From assembly GCA_018902385.1 (NCBI GenBank), contig JABSSW010000040.1, positions 1-64,000 on the forward strand: DNA of 64,000 nucleotides. Direction: 5' to 3'. Below, one piece after another: positions 32,305 through 44,627 of this stretch. Below the pieces are notes generated by a model, which saw only the letters and a list, made by a program, of their open reading frames with translations, was not told the origin of the DNA and ran no database searches. Position numbers and translations under genes: made by a program. This stretch comes from Physcia stellaris (taxonomy: Eukaryota; Ascomycota; Lecanoromycetes; Caliciales; Physciaceae). Within the stretch, counting starts at the first letter, position 1; every line of letters begins with the position of its first letter.

Positions 32305-35300
32305 ATGGCTCTGACACTTCTTTATTCTTCGACAGCCGCTGTCGAGCCCCAGGTCGAGTAGGTTTTCCATCTGTTTACACGCTGCCAGAGCTCAATCTAA
32401 TAGTCCACAGTCTGGTTGCCGTTCACGGGCTGAATGGGGCCCCAATCCAAACCTGGACACATCCAAAGACTGGAGCGTGCTGGTTGAAAGACAAAGAGTT
32501 TCTGCCCCAGGATGTGCCTGGTGCACGCATCTTCACATTTGGTTACGATGCCGATGGGTGCTTTGGCAAGACGACTGCAGAGATCGTTGACCACGCCGGC
32601 GCTCTTCTTTCTTGTCTTATTGACGAACGAGAGGATGACCGAGTAAGTGACATGGATATCCCATGGTCTGCTGTGGTGTAATTTGGCCCTCCACGCATCC
32701 CCTCGAAATTCCTCGTTGTGACACGAATCGTACTCGTCCTGCGTACGAAGCATATGAATATGACATAAAGAATCCATCGCAATCGCAGACCCATCAGGGT
32801 AGATCTAAAAAGAATGCACCACACAGTTCCAGGCCATGGGGTACCCGATGTCAGCAAGCGAGCTGATGTCCAGTAACAGGCATCTCAGAGACCTTTGATA
32901 TTCATTGCACATTCATTAGGGTAGGTCGAAATCTTCAAATATCGTCGAACAGATCCAAATTATAGCGCTTAAAAATTTATTGCGTGGGCGCGTTAACATC
33001 GCACACAGCACCCTGTGCATTGGTCGAACGTAGCCAACCATCTTGACGATCCGATTCAAGATGAATCAAGATTTCTTGTGGACTCAACATGCTGACTCGC
33101 TTGCACAGGGGAATCGTCGTGAAGGAGGTATGCTATCGCTTCCATGAAGAGCCTGCGATTGCCTAACTATTGCCGAGGCCCTTCTCCAAGCACGCCTAGA
33201 CCAAAAGTATGAATGTATCAACAAAGCTACCCTCGGAATCTTTTTCCTAGGCACCCCACATCGAGGAAGTGATAAAGCGAACTATGGCAAGGTTCTTGCG
33301 AATATTGCGACCTCGGCCTTGAACAGACCACCCCCTCGACTCCTGGGTGCGTTAAAAACCAACAGTCCAACGCTCTTTCGACTAACCTCGGATTTCCAAC
33401 ATCAATTACCAATGTATCAAATTGTCAGCGTTTATGAGATGAAGCCGACAGGGCCGCTGAAGACGCTGGTTCGTATCTCTCAACAGGCCGGAAGATGCTC
33501 GTATTAACAACACAGCTAATCTGTCTCTTTTCAGATCGTTGAAAAGCATTCCGCACTGCTCCAAGTCACCAACGAGGAAGCAATTTCGAGTGATACAAAT
33601 CATGAGTCTATATGCAAGTTCGAGGCACGAGATAATCCAGTGTACAAGAAAATTTCAAAGCGAGTAAATCGGATGGTGAAACAACATGGGGCCACAAGCG
33701 AAAGAATCAGTACGTAGACAAACTGTATCTTCTCCGATTGTCCCATGGTTGGGTAATCGGTGGAATGCAGGTTCTAAAGAGAACTAAGCCTTCTGCGCCA
33801 TCAACTGCGCCACCATGCGGGACTTTGTATGAACAATGTTGACGTTATTTCTCCCAAAGGCAACATGGCGATGAAAAACAAGTACTACAATGTGCCCCGT
33901 AGCGCAAGTTCCCAATTCACAGGTCGTGAGGCCATAGCGCAACGACTTCTAGACACATGTTCACCAACCTCGCCAAGCAGAGCCCAGACAGTGCAGAAGC
34001 GATTCGTTCTATATGGTCTGGGCGGCTCGGGAAAAACGCAAGTGTGCTTGAAATTTGCACAGGATCATCGAGAGAAGTACGTTTTTCCCAATCACCACTG
34101 TCAAAGATCAGACTGAATTTTTGATTCCATCAGATATTGGGGTGTTTTCTGGCTAGATGGCAGCAGCCACCAGACGATCAATCAAGGATTTCAAGGCATT
34201 GCAGATATGTGTGGTTTGAAGCACGATGCGAGCCAGATAGTCCAATGGCTCTCTAGATGCGAACATCCTTGGCTACTAATCATCGATAACGCTGACGATC
34301 CGGCCTTGGATGTATCTCAATACTTCCCACCTGGTAATCGAGGCACTGTACTACTCACCAGCCGTAATCCAGATTGCAAGGTCCATGCCACAATAGGCTT
34401 CTTTAAATTGGATCAAATGCCCCGTGATGACGCTGTCACATTGCTTCTCAAGTATGCCGACATTGAGACGTCTGAAGCGACTCGCCATTCGGCGGAACCG
34501 GTTGCAGAGACTCTTGGATTTCTTGCTCTCGCGCTTGCACAGGCTGGCGCGTACATTCGTCAAGGACTCTGTAGATTGGAGGAATACTGTGAAGAGTACT
34601 TGCGGCGACGAGAAGAGCTTCTCAAGTATCGATCGGTGCAAGCTCAGTACGAATACGAGTACACTGTCTACACGACGTGGGAAATCTCCTTTGCTGCAAT
34701 CGGACAGATGGAATCTCAGACTTCGCGCAATGCCCTTTGGCTTTTACACGTCTTCTCTTTTTGGCATTTCCAAGGTATATCTGAGGATATTTTCAAAGAT
34801 TCCTGGGTAAACATCAGGGAAAAAGGCTGGTTAGAACATTTGACCAAGTTGAAGGAATGGGGCTGGCTGGAACAGACAAGCGAAACGTCTACTTTTATAC
34901 CATGGGACGGCGACCCGACAACATGGAATCCTAAGCCTTTTCAAGAAGCAATTGCCCTTCTTTCATCCTTTTCTCTCATAAGCGTGGACGACGTGAAAAG
35001 GCATATTTCATTGCATCCGCTGGTCCATACATGGGCTCAAGATCGACTGACTGTGACTGCGCGCTCAAGATTTTGGCGTCTTGCCACGACTACGTTGGCA
35101 GCATCAAGTTCCTGGAAAAGATTTGAGAACTTCTTCTACGTGAAGCAAATACGACGGCTTATGCCACATATCACCTGCAGCCTAAACTACACTAATGCTG
35201 AGTGGGACCCAGCGACCACCGTAATCGTTCGAGAGTTCATGTACGCGTACGGGGCATTCAGACTTTGGAGGGAATGCCGTGATCTGGGTGAAGGCTGTTT

Positions 35301-35523
35301 GGAGCAAATTACAGTTGAACTGGATGATGAACATCTCGGAGTTCTCGACGTTATGAAAGTACTTGGCGATGCTTATCAATGCTCTGGTCCAAGTAAGAAA
35401 TCTATAGATCTGATCGAACAGCTCCTAAAATCTTGGGAGAAGCTGTTTAGTGACGAGCATCCTATAGTCGTTGCACTCGCCGACATGCTGAGAGAAATGA
35501 ATGAGGAACAACGAGGGACTTAG
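32305..35523 (+). CDS. NLR/STAND protein: alpha/beta-hydrolase - NB-ARC - degenerate C-terminus
   Basis: Multi-exon NLR of the kind used in fungal non-self recognition. N-terminal serine-hydrolase-like domain: VAVHGLNGAPIQTW (32,410 on), nucleophile region IAHSLGG split over exons 32,880-32,920 and 33,109-33,127, and GIFFLGTPHRGS. Its end, VEKHSALLQV...NHESICKF, lies in the exon from 33,535. NB-ARC: TGRE (~33,925), P-loop YGLGGSGKT (~34,015), Walker B LLIIDNAD, LLTSRNPD, GFLALALAQAGAYI and HPLVHTWAQDR. Introns visible: 32,643-32,879, 32,921-33,108, 33,128-33,177, about 33,473-33,534, from 33,710, and 34,077-34,133. The start (32,305) is uncertain: an undetected first intron is needed. Beyond ~residue 800 only weak helical repeats remain before TAG 35,521, far fewer than a usual TPR array; the same frame runs on as MYEETIKGLYREAE, so the C-terminus may be truncated. 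Intron 32,643 houses a MITE. Confidence 0.8.
32657..32843. mobile_element. MITE inside NLR intron (TCCCATGG family)
   Basis: TA-flanked 187 bp element. The left end TATCCCATGGTCTGCTGTGG and right end (complement) TACCCCATGGCCTGGAACTG are inverted repeats. It starts 14 bases after the GTAAGT donor of an NLR intron and makes up most of that intron. TA duplication and short size suggest a Tc1/mariner-mobilised MITE. Confidence 0.7.
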
Positions 35524-35807
35524 ATGTACGAAGAGACAATCAAAGGATTATACCGAGAAGCAGAGTCGGAAATCAAGACGATTTCTGGAGTCAAACCCTG
35601 CAAATTGAATCATGGTCCTACATTCAGACTAGCCTCTGTTCACATCACCAACGTCTCCTGAAAAATGGGTTGCGAGATTGAGGCAGCGATCCCACAAGCC
35701 AATAGGTTTCGCAACATCAGAAAACCAACATCGACGCGCCTCACTTCTATTGCATTCTGATAGCGAAACGCATCATCTACCGGGATTAAGCCTACAAGCT
35801 TAAGTAT

Positions 35808-36157
35808 CTACCATCGACTACCCGATACCTTACTTTCCCGATAAGAATCCCAAAACCAGCATCGGGCTCACACGCTCCAGCCTAGTACCGAATCCTGGCT
35901 GGGAAGGTAACTCCCTCGACTACTCCATCGGCATACATTGGCAATTCGATTCAATCACTTGAGTTGCCAACTCACCTTGTATCGACCATCGACTCATAGC
36001 CAGACACCTTACTTCCAGAAAAAAATCCCAAAACCAGCAGCGGGTTCCTTCGCTCCAGTACATTGCCGGATCTTGATTGCGAAGGCGACTTCGTTGGCTG
36101 CTCCATTGCTGTTCATTGGCAGAACGGTGCATCACTTGAGTCACTGGCTCACCTCTG
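35808..36157 (+). repeat. Diverged tandem repeat, ~171-178 bp unit, two copies
   Basis: 35,808-35,978 and 35,979-36,157 share ACCATCGACT, ACCTTACTT, ATCCCAAAACCAGCA(T/G)CGGG, ...CGCTCCAG..., ...CATTGGCA... and ATCACTTGAGT. No gene is recognised from 35,524 to 36,680. Confidence 0.75.
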
Positions 36158-36682
36158 TCTACCATGCTCGACTTCCAAGAACTGCATTTTACTGGAAGAG
36201 ACGCCGAGAAATACCCAGCTGCTGTATCTAGAAAATCATTTCCTCATTACAAGGATGGGGAATCCGTGTTACTGAGTTGACGGAATCGAAGTCTGGAACA
36301 CCCTGCTCGGACAAGAATGAGTGTGGGGATGAGATGAATTTTTTGATGAGATCACCTTTGCACTGTCAGTGATGATATGCATATGAATGTGGCTTTGGAA
36401 TTAATGGTTTTACCGACTCGGCAAACCGTGCATCCACACTCCATTCTGTCCAGGGCGAGTGGAATACAAATATGGGGCGTTTGTTGGGAGGCTTTCTAGG
36501 AGACCACTATGGCAACACGATGGATCGTCCGACAGATATTAATATCAAACTTTGTTCAGCTATACAAGAAGAAGGAATAGGCCTAGGAAGCAGCAATCGA
36601 CTTTCTTACTTATTCAATTAGCATGAATGTGCACACTCAGTGGGCGGAGCCCCCAACCACCCCCTCCCCCATGCCAATCATC

Positions 36683-38070
36683 CTACCCACCATCCACCCC
36701 GTCCCTCACCCCATCACCCCCCCCCTCCCCCACCCACTCAACATCCAAAACAACATTCGGCCTCTCCCTCGCCCTCCTCACGCCCCTCAACCTAAACCGC
36801 CCATCCGCCTCCCCCAACAACCCCCTCCACTCCTCGAGCGTCCGCTCCCTCGACCCGAAAAACACAAGCATATTCACATCCATCCACCTACGCTTACGCT
36901 CCTGCACCCAGCCCACCGAGCCCGGCTCATGCAGCGTGAAATCATCAATCAGCAACCTGGCCCCTCGCTTCAGGGACGGGATCTGGTTGCGCAGGATGGC
37001 GAGGCAATTCTTATCCGGCCAATTATGAAAGATATTGCGGAAGTAGTATATATCTGCGCCGTGGACGGGCTGGGGCGTGGTTAGGAAGTTGTAGGATTGG
37101 AAAGTAACACTGCCGGTCCTGCAATTCGGGGACTGAGTAATCCTATTGTCACGGGCCACGCGCGAGGAGTCCTGCACTATAAACCGCGCATTGGGGAGCA
37201 GCTTCGCGAGCCCGAAACTCACATCCCCGCTCCCGCCTCCAATATCCAGGATCGTCGGCGCGTCATACTCCCCCCACGGAAACGCGTCCACCAAAAACTG
37301 GAAATCGACCTCAAGCGCCAGCGCCTGCATCGCGCCCGCCCACCTCCTCGCCTTCTCCTCATCCCGCGCTAGCTCCTCATACAGCCCCAGCGCCGTGTTA
37401 TTCGCCAGCGAGAACCCCGATTGATTCGCGTCCTGGGATTGCCCGTACTTAACCAAAGCATCCACGGTACGGGCGCTGGCGGGGAAGCGCACTTCGCAGA
37501 CGTTGCCTACGAAGTCGGCGATTTGGGGGTTTGTCGCGAGGAGGGCGGAGACGGCGGTGTGCGCTATGTGGCCTGGGGATGGCTCGGTGAAGATGTGGGA
37601 TGTCATTGCGTAGCGCGTGATGCGGGCTAGGTCCGGGGCGTTGAGGCCTACGGTTGGGGAGAGGGAGGTGAATGTTGGGGAGGCGTGGAGGGGGAAGGAG
37701 GTGGCGAGTTTGTAGCGGTGGATTGTTTGGAGGGCGAGGATTTCGTTGGCCTGTCATTTATTTATGTTTTTTGTTAGTTGGCTGATTCATGTTTTTTAGG
37801 GGCTTTTGGGGCGGGGGAGCGCACGCCGATGTTCATGAGTATCCCCACCGGCCCGAGGACTATATTCCGCAGCTCGTGCGTCGCGCTCAGGAGCGTGTCG
37901 CGGGCGGCGAGGACCTCCTTCTCGTGCGCGGCGATGGAGAGGGGAACGCCATCGACGCTGAGAGAGGGGTAGGGGTGTCCGTTCTTCTTGACATAATTGT
38001 CTAGAGCGATTGCGCTCTCCTTGATCTGATCTGCGAGGGCGATCAGTGACGATGGACCGCTTGTATCCAT
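36683..38070 (-). CDS. SAM-dependent O-methyltransferase (caffeate OMT-like)
   Basis: Two exons on minus. Exon 1 (38,070 to ~37,812) encodes the dimerisation region (MDTSGPSSLIALADQIKESA...LDNYVKKNG). A donor after ...LMNIG and an acceptor ...TGACAG near 37,752 remove about 60 bases. Exon 2 has the winged-helix-like part (ARITRYAMTSHIFTEP), the SAM-binding motif I ILDIGGGSGDVSFGL, a downstream DIYYFRNIFHNWPD with the conserved His/Trp region, and LLIDDFTLHEPG. About 430 residues, normal for fungal cluster OMTs, which methylate hydroxyls of polyketide or aromatic products. The last ~25 residues are Gly/Val/Asp low complexity (GGGDGVRDGVDGG), an unusual tail. It borders the putative metabolite cluster. 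Confidence 0.85.
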
Positions 38071-38638
38071 CTTAGTGGATGCGATATAGCCCCTTGAATA
38101 GGGGTATGCTAATTTGGTGGATGCACGCTTTGTTTATTATATATATACCTATACGGAGAAAGCAACTGTGTTGAGATGACGTTGCCGAACAAGGTAGGAA
38201 GGAAGGCCAAGGGTAAGTAGGTTGGGGTAGCACACAGGGCATCCGCGCAGGTGCAGATCTTGCCTCCGTAGGATCGAGTGGCCGATGCACTGACACGAAC
38301 CAACGAATGCATGGCAAACGGTTCGAGAGATGGTGCGCTCGAAAGACTGCATGCGGGCTAGACTCGGTAGTTGATCGTTACATGTAATCAGCGGTGAGGC
38401 GTGCATAGAGCTAGTTCCCTCTCACGAGAGCTCAAATGCAAGCTTCTGATAGTTGGATGAGGCTCAGCGGCGCTGTCGGGACTTCGGGGCTTGGCTTGAG
38501 ATTCAGTTTTGTGGCAGACGAGGTACGGAAAGTGATTGCTTTATGCTACTTTCTTTGGGAAAAGGAAACATGGAAGCTGATTATTCGATGTTACATCCTG
38601 TGGAAAAGACTCATGAAGGTAAATACTTCGTACTCGGA

Positions 38639-39914
38639 CTAGCTGATGAACTCATGATGCTGCTCAAACACCTGACCCCTGACGATTCCATCATGTGTAG
38701 CTGAAAGTGTTGCTGGGCGCTCCGCCGTGACATGGGTTGTAACAGAGCTTCCGATGCCACTCTCTTCGTCTAAACGCGAGAAGCCAGCATTGCTTGCGTC
38801 GCCTGATGCCTTCGAATGGGACTTTAAGCTCAAGTTGTTCATACCGATGACTTTGGAGGATGTGCGCTGTACGTAAGCGTTGGCACTGCTTCCTGCAGAT
38901 TTCGAGAACATTCGACGAAATAAAGGTTGATAGGTCAGCAAACAGGCGCAAATGATGCCGACAGACTGCTCTATCGTGCTCCACATGGAAGCGTCGACGA
39001 TGGTGTATGTAATGTCTTTGAAATTGACCTGATTGAACGTTATGACACGTACAATAGACGCGACGCAGGCGCTGCGTGAAGCTCGAGGTTAGTGGACTGA
39101 ATCGTATCAAATCACCAAAGGTAGCGGGAACGTCTAACTTACAAGGTACCGAGCAAGAACACAGCGCTGAGGGAAGCCTTTTGCCGGTCCTTCAGATTTA
39201 GACTCCAAATCAATGGCATAGTGAGAGTCAGAATCATGAAGTCGATGAGTAGGTTCGCCACGCCGTTCCAGCGGAAAAATTGATTCTGGTTGATACAAGT
39301 ACCTCCTTCGATTTGCTTGTTCCAGAAGTATGCCACTGGTTTGCATTCAAATACTGCAACACAGAAATCCACGATGTAGTACAGTACAACGATTATCCAG
39401 GCTCCCATCAGCTCGAGTCGAAACCATCGATGGACGCCGAATATTCGGTAGTAGAGGAGGATCAGCGACGTTTTGATGGCAACAGCCGAACTGAAGTAGA
39501 ACAGTTGAAGAGGAAGGAAGATCTGAACAAGGAGTCTCAGTGATCTCTGTGAGGCAAGCGCGGATAGCAAGAGCTACCTTGTAATACAGCACAACCTGAT
39601 CTGGGTTGACTGGACCACCAACGGCTGTTGTATGTCGACCGAGTCCCGCATGCATCGCTTGCAACCAGTAACAGATGCTCAGTCCATAGTCAAAGAGCTA
39701 CATCAGCGTCAGTCCTGAAGAATCAGTCGCATGTAAGGTTTTTAGATAATACCAGAGCAAGTACGAGAACCCAATCGTCCCACCAGAACTTTGCGGCCGA
39801 GATCTTCCGAGCGAACAGGCGTAAAGCTACGGCAATGGTCGCTGCAACGACCAATGATATAGTGCCACCGTACACTTGGGATACTCGAGCTTGAGTGTAG
39901 ATACGGTCGTCCAT
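38639..39914 (-). CDS. Fungal rhodopsin-like 7TM integral membrane protein
   Basis: Four exons on minus. Exon 1 begins MDDRIYTQARVSQVYGGTISLVVAATIAVALRLFARKI; the donor GTATTATC follows ...LVLAL. Exon 2 LFDYGLSICYWLQAMHAGLG...DQVVLYYK. Exon 3 from ...SLRLLVQIFLPLQLFYFSSAVAIKTSLILLYYRIF to ...LSAVFLLGTL. Exon 4 ACVASIVRVITF...WSTIEQSVGIICACLLTYQPL, then a Ser-rich cytosolic tail ending EFIS. RxFARKI, KxSLILLYYRIF and the WSxIEQSVGIICACL end are hallmarks of the fungal rhodopsin-domain family (PF20684-type), membrane proteins of unknown ligand common in Pezizomycotina and also seen beside metabolite genes. The start is the only Met before the first helix. Confidence 0.85.
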
Positions 39915-40836
39915 GGTGGGGTAACCGAAGTTCTTTCACGTGAAGCAGAGCAATCACATCTATTCTTAATCGAAACCTGTAGCGAACACTCGAAAGCTAT
40001 GGAAACTTTCATAAAGAAAACCTGATCAGCTTTCCAGTCGATCCGGCTTTGGCTTCTAAGTACTAAGTAGACGTCCAGTGGCCCATTAGCTGGTGCCACA
40101 GCGGCGCCTCAACGTGCCGCACGCTACAAGTGACCTGAGACGTGGATGGGAGGAGAGAGATACGGAATGTTTTCAGGATGATGATGTTCCTGCATGATTC
40201 CGTGCCGACCGCGTCCTTGTGGGACGGTTGGATTCCCCAGGACATGCCACAACGGTTTTACGGAGAATTTCTCACGCGGGACTAATGCGCTGCAGAGTCA
40301 TGCAGCAACCAGAGACATGTACAACGATGCAGTGAGAGAATTGCTTATTTGCGCCAGCCGTGATTCGCTCTTCACGAAACACCGAGGGTGCGGTGAGGGA
40401 GAGCTGAGGAAGCTGTAGGCGAGGTGTTACATGGCCATGGAATACAATGCAGACTGCCGAATGGGCTGTGGTGGGTCTTGCATCTGCATCCGATGAAGGG
40501 GAATTGTTCGGGAGCTAAAGTACAGTAAGTGAATGTCGGCTGAAACATCGGAGAATTCCATTATTATTCGAGACGAGCCTAAAGTATCCTAACAATCGGC
40601 CGCTTAGCCCTTTCCGGCTAGCTCTCCGCTGACTAGCGACAGTTCTCTTCCGCGAAGGGGTGCAGGATTCTATCTACCCCCTAGGCTGTGCATAATTCAA
40701 GTAGCACTTGTGTTGTACAACCGAGGCGAAGCCAAGCGTATCAGCAGTTCAAGAGATCTCCTTTGATTCTTCCCATTCTACGCCTGGCATCGTGTCTCGC
40801 CCGCCAACTTGATACTCGGTTGATAGTGATTCAATC

Positions 40837-43004
40837 ATGGCTGACAAGGATGCTTCCTTCGATTTTATCGTTGTGGGAGGTACGTATATGTCCGACGTCA
40901 ACCATCTTTTTGGAACACTCACATGTTCATAGCGGGGCCTGCTGGCTGCATCCTCGCTTCTCGTATTGCCACATCGCTGCCTCACTCTACAGTATTGTTG
41001 ATTGAAGCTGGTGGTAAAAATGAAGACCCCGAGCACCAGACCTACGGAGAAAGGCATTGGACCTTCGTGACCGCGCCAGGTTATAATTGGGGCTACACTA
41101 CTACCCCTCAGCCAAATCTTCAAAGGCGTGAGATCAACTACAGTCGAGGCAAAGGTCTGGGCGGCAGTACATCGATCAACTTCTGTGTTTATACACGAGG
41201 ACCAAAAGCGGATTATGATGAATGGGCGCTCAATGCAGGCGATGATGCTTGGAGCTGGAAGCATGCTCTAGAACGGTTCAAGAGGGTACATTCAGCGCCA
41301 AAAATGTCTTGAGTGATGAGCTAATCAGGCTGCTGCACAGCTCGAAACCTTCGGATCATCAGCGAAGGAGTACCAGGAATTTATTGACGTGACTTCATCC
41401 ACGCATGGATTCGATGGGTATTCGCGACTCTTGGTTCTAGTATGAAAGTTATTGACCATGATCAGGCCACTCAATATAGGCCTTCCGCATGTATGGGATG
41501 AAGAATTTGGCGAATACCTTCGAGCAGTCAGCAAGACACACCCATTGAACCTTGATCATAATTCCGGTGACCCGCTCGGAATGGCTGTGTGCCAGGTAAG
41601 CGCACGAGAAGGCCATCGCACAACAGCGTCAGATTCTCTACTTGCGAATTCGCCCTCCAATCTCACGATCATGACGGAATCTGCCGTGGAGAGAATTGTA
41701 TTGGATAGAGATAGCCTCAAGGCGACAGGCGTGGAAATAGTGGGGAAAACATGTCCAGTTCCCTACGTAGATGAATTCCTAGCCTAATTGGTGCTAACGA
41801 TGAATAGTCTATTCGAAGAAGGAGGTTATCTTGACAGCTGGAGCGCTTGATTCACCTAAGCTTCTCCTCCTCTCCGGGATTGGCCCCAAAGACGAGCTAG
41901 CGAAGCATGGCATTGATACTATCTTGGACCTCCCAGGAGTGGGCAAGAATCTTGAAGATCATCTATGGGTGGAGCTAGTAACTGTGCAAAAACCAAACAG
42001 TCCTCATCGAACCTCCTACATCAATAGTCCTGCATCGCTGGAAGAAGCTCGCATTCAGTACGCGAAAGAAAAATCGGGCCAACTAGCGGGCTACTACCTG
42101 CCACAAATGATTTCTTATCTGAAGAACAACAGACTCATACATTCAGAAGAATTCCAAGTTTTGGACGACGAGACCAAGAAATTCTTTCTGGCAGAGACTA
42201 GACCCCATTATGAACTGATTTCGGTGAGTAGTGTATCTCAATCCATCATGTTTTATTCGATCCTACAAAGATGTGTGATAGCTCGCGTAGATATACTTGG
42301 TGGTCTGCATAATTTGCTTGTAAGGTGTCATTTCTCTAGCTAACGCATCTCATCAGCACATTCCTACCTTCAGCGTCCAGGCGCCAGAAAAGTACCACGC
42401 CATTGCCGTAGCTTTCATGAGTCGCCAGGCATCTGGAGAAGTTACACTTCGCTCAGCAGACCCCAAGGAGCCCCCTCTAATAGATCCAAAATTCCTGGCT
42501 CATCCATTTGATCGTCGTGTTGCCATCGAATCTGTGCGTGAGGCGCTTGAGTTTTTGGATACGCCATCTGTAGCTGAACACCGGGACCGCATTTCCTCCG
42601 GACCCCTTGATCGAAGCGACGAAGAAATACTGGTAAGTAATCAACTCGCTCAGACTCGATATCCTTGAACTTATATCACTGACTGATCGATTCCTCGTTT
42701 ACAGAAATACATTCAGGCTACAGGGATCAGCATGTGGCACATGTGCGGAACGATCAAGATGGGGAAACTGGGAGCTCCCGACACATGCGTCGATAGCGAC
42801 GGTCGAGTAGCTGGGGTGCAGGGATTACGGGTTGCGGATATGAGTATTGCACCCTGGATGATAAGGTCAGTATACTCAAATTCGATATCACGATAGCCTG
42901 CAGATTCTGATGCTGATGAGCGCAGTGCCCATACACAAGCGGTAGCCTATCTCATCGGTGACACGATAGCCGACAAGATCATTGCCGAATACGCCGACCA
43001 CTAG
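40837..43004 (+). CDS. GMC-family FAD-dependent oxidoreductase
   Basis: Starts MADKDASFDFIVVG, then a GTACGT intron, and continues GGPAGCILASRIATSLP, completing the FAD Rossmann GxGxxG. Then LLIEAGG, NYSRGKGLGGSTSINF (GMC signature 1) and ILTAGALDSPKLLLLSGIGP (GMC signature 2). The C-terminus has WHMCGTIKMG with the catalytic His, DSDGRVAGVQGLRVADMSIAP, and a final exon SAHTQAVAYLIGD with the second active-site position His. About eight exons are needed; introns lie near 40,880, 41,287, 41,425, 41,760, 42,225, 42,633 and 42,867. GMC enzymes oxidise alcohols, including aryl alcohols, to aldehydes. It could act with the neighbouring carboxylate reductase on the same intermediate (inference). 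No frame break seen. Confidence 0.85.
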
Positions 43005-44627
43005 GTAAGATGCCTTGCATGGAGAGTTGACTATGCTCTATGAATGGAATCATCCTATCTGATGGAACATACAAATCTTAGCATTACTACATGGCAGTGG
43101 CTCTCATAAGCGACCATCTCAAGGTTACTAAAATCGGGTTGTACGATTGCGAGCCAATTAGAATGCGATCTATCGAGCTGTTGTCTAGATTTACTTACAT
43201 GGCTTTACCAAACTATTCCCTACCTAGATCTCAGTTCGGTTGTCCCATGCATTGCTAAAAGGGTGACACTTCAGATTTCGCGCCAGAGGATTCCCGGCAA
43301 CGCAACGCTCTAGGGGTGCTTCTAGGCTCGGCTCCCGCGAGTTCTCAGCTGAGTGCTACCTGAACCGAAGTGCCAGACCAGTGCGTGGGCCAGAGGTCAC
43401 GGCAGCAAATCTGACCGACCAACCGGATCGCAGATTACAGGATCGATTGAAAATGCGCACGAGGAGCTACGACCGTAGCCTGTCCTATCATCTAACATAG
43501 CCCCGACTGATAGGAGGTACCCCCAGACTTCTGAATGGGGGTAGACGGCGCATGCAGGCGATCCGTTTCGGGCTGACCCCTTCGGGCCGATCCCATGGCT
43601 GGCTTGGTATAAGTAGGACCAACAGCGCGTCGACGTCACAGTTCCTTCCCACAGCCTGAGACATGTCGTCTCGCCATGGGCTCAAGACGCGGAGCATTCA
43701 CCCGAGCTCATGACACGCATGAACGATCGACAATGCACGGTTTTTCAAATCCCTCTGCCTTCGATGATAGGGTGATAAGATAAGACAGGATGCGTAAGGC
43801 AGCGTATTAATCCGTGAGCTATAATCGGCTTCTTAATGCGTGAGCTATATCTGCTCCTTGCATCCTTTGGTACCGAAGGCGGTTGTCCCTATCCTACATC
43901 AGGCGAAGAGCATCCTTCGCAATGTTGTGGAGCCTGCTGCACTTTGGCTCGAAGCCACTTGATTGGCCCCTCTACTCTGGGGGCTTAGGGTAGCTGGCGT
44001 GGCCGGTCGAGCTCTCTCGACTCTGTACCTCGCAGCGCCCCATGACGTTGTGCTTTTGCAACCTCACTGCATGAGACGGTCCCATAATCGCCCCCACCTC
44101 TTCTCCATCTCTTCGCATACTTGCGCTCTACTTTGAGTAGGTGGGGCCGTGGGTACATGCTTTGGTGGGACCATCCCTCCAATCTCGGCAATACAGCATT
44201 CGATCCAGTGATCTGGGCCATTCAGGACACGTGAGAGATCATTCGTGGATCTCTCATCCATGTGTATAGTAAGGCGTATCGTCCACATGAGTACTTTCGC
44301 TCACAGTCAATTAGCTTGCATTGAGGGAAAGAGCGATCATTCGTGGACGACATAAGTATCTGAACACATTCATTTCCCACTTACCAGAGATTGGCACTGC
44401 GGTAGTGCGTAGTAAACGCTAGGGGCTGCTCTCAGAACACTATATCCAATTTCAGTGTCCATTGCATAGCCTCGTTGAACGGTCCACTTCTAGCCTTAAA
44501 CGATCTATCTTGAATACTATCTCGACACCAGCTGGGCCTCTACAGAGATTGGTGAAGCATCTAAGTAACCTATACGATAGTAGATCTTTGTGCTCTAAGA
44601 AATTGCCATTGTCCCGTGAGGGCCGTC
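43005..44627. other. No convincing gene; promoter region of the NRPS-like gene
   Basis: The frames at 43,397-43,697 and 43,985-44,288 (minus) have no recognised features. Short repeats are visible: TTAAT(C/G)CGTGAGCTATA twice (43,808 and 43,834) and GATCATTCGTGGA twice (44,238 and 44,335). Nothing else was identified. Confidence 0.5.

Noticed and set aside
36623-37424. Pro-rich plus-strand frames
   Set aside because: Antisense shadows of the O-methyltransferase, whose C-terminus is GC-rich and repetitive.
43590-43680. Further TCCCATGG MITE
   Set aside because: One CCATGG word on each side, but no TA duplication and the flanks do not pair as inverted repeats. The word at 33,739 was rejected for the same reason.
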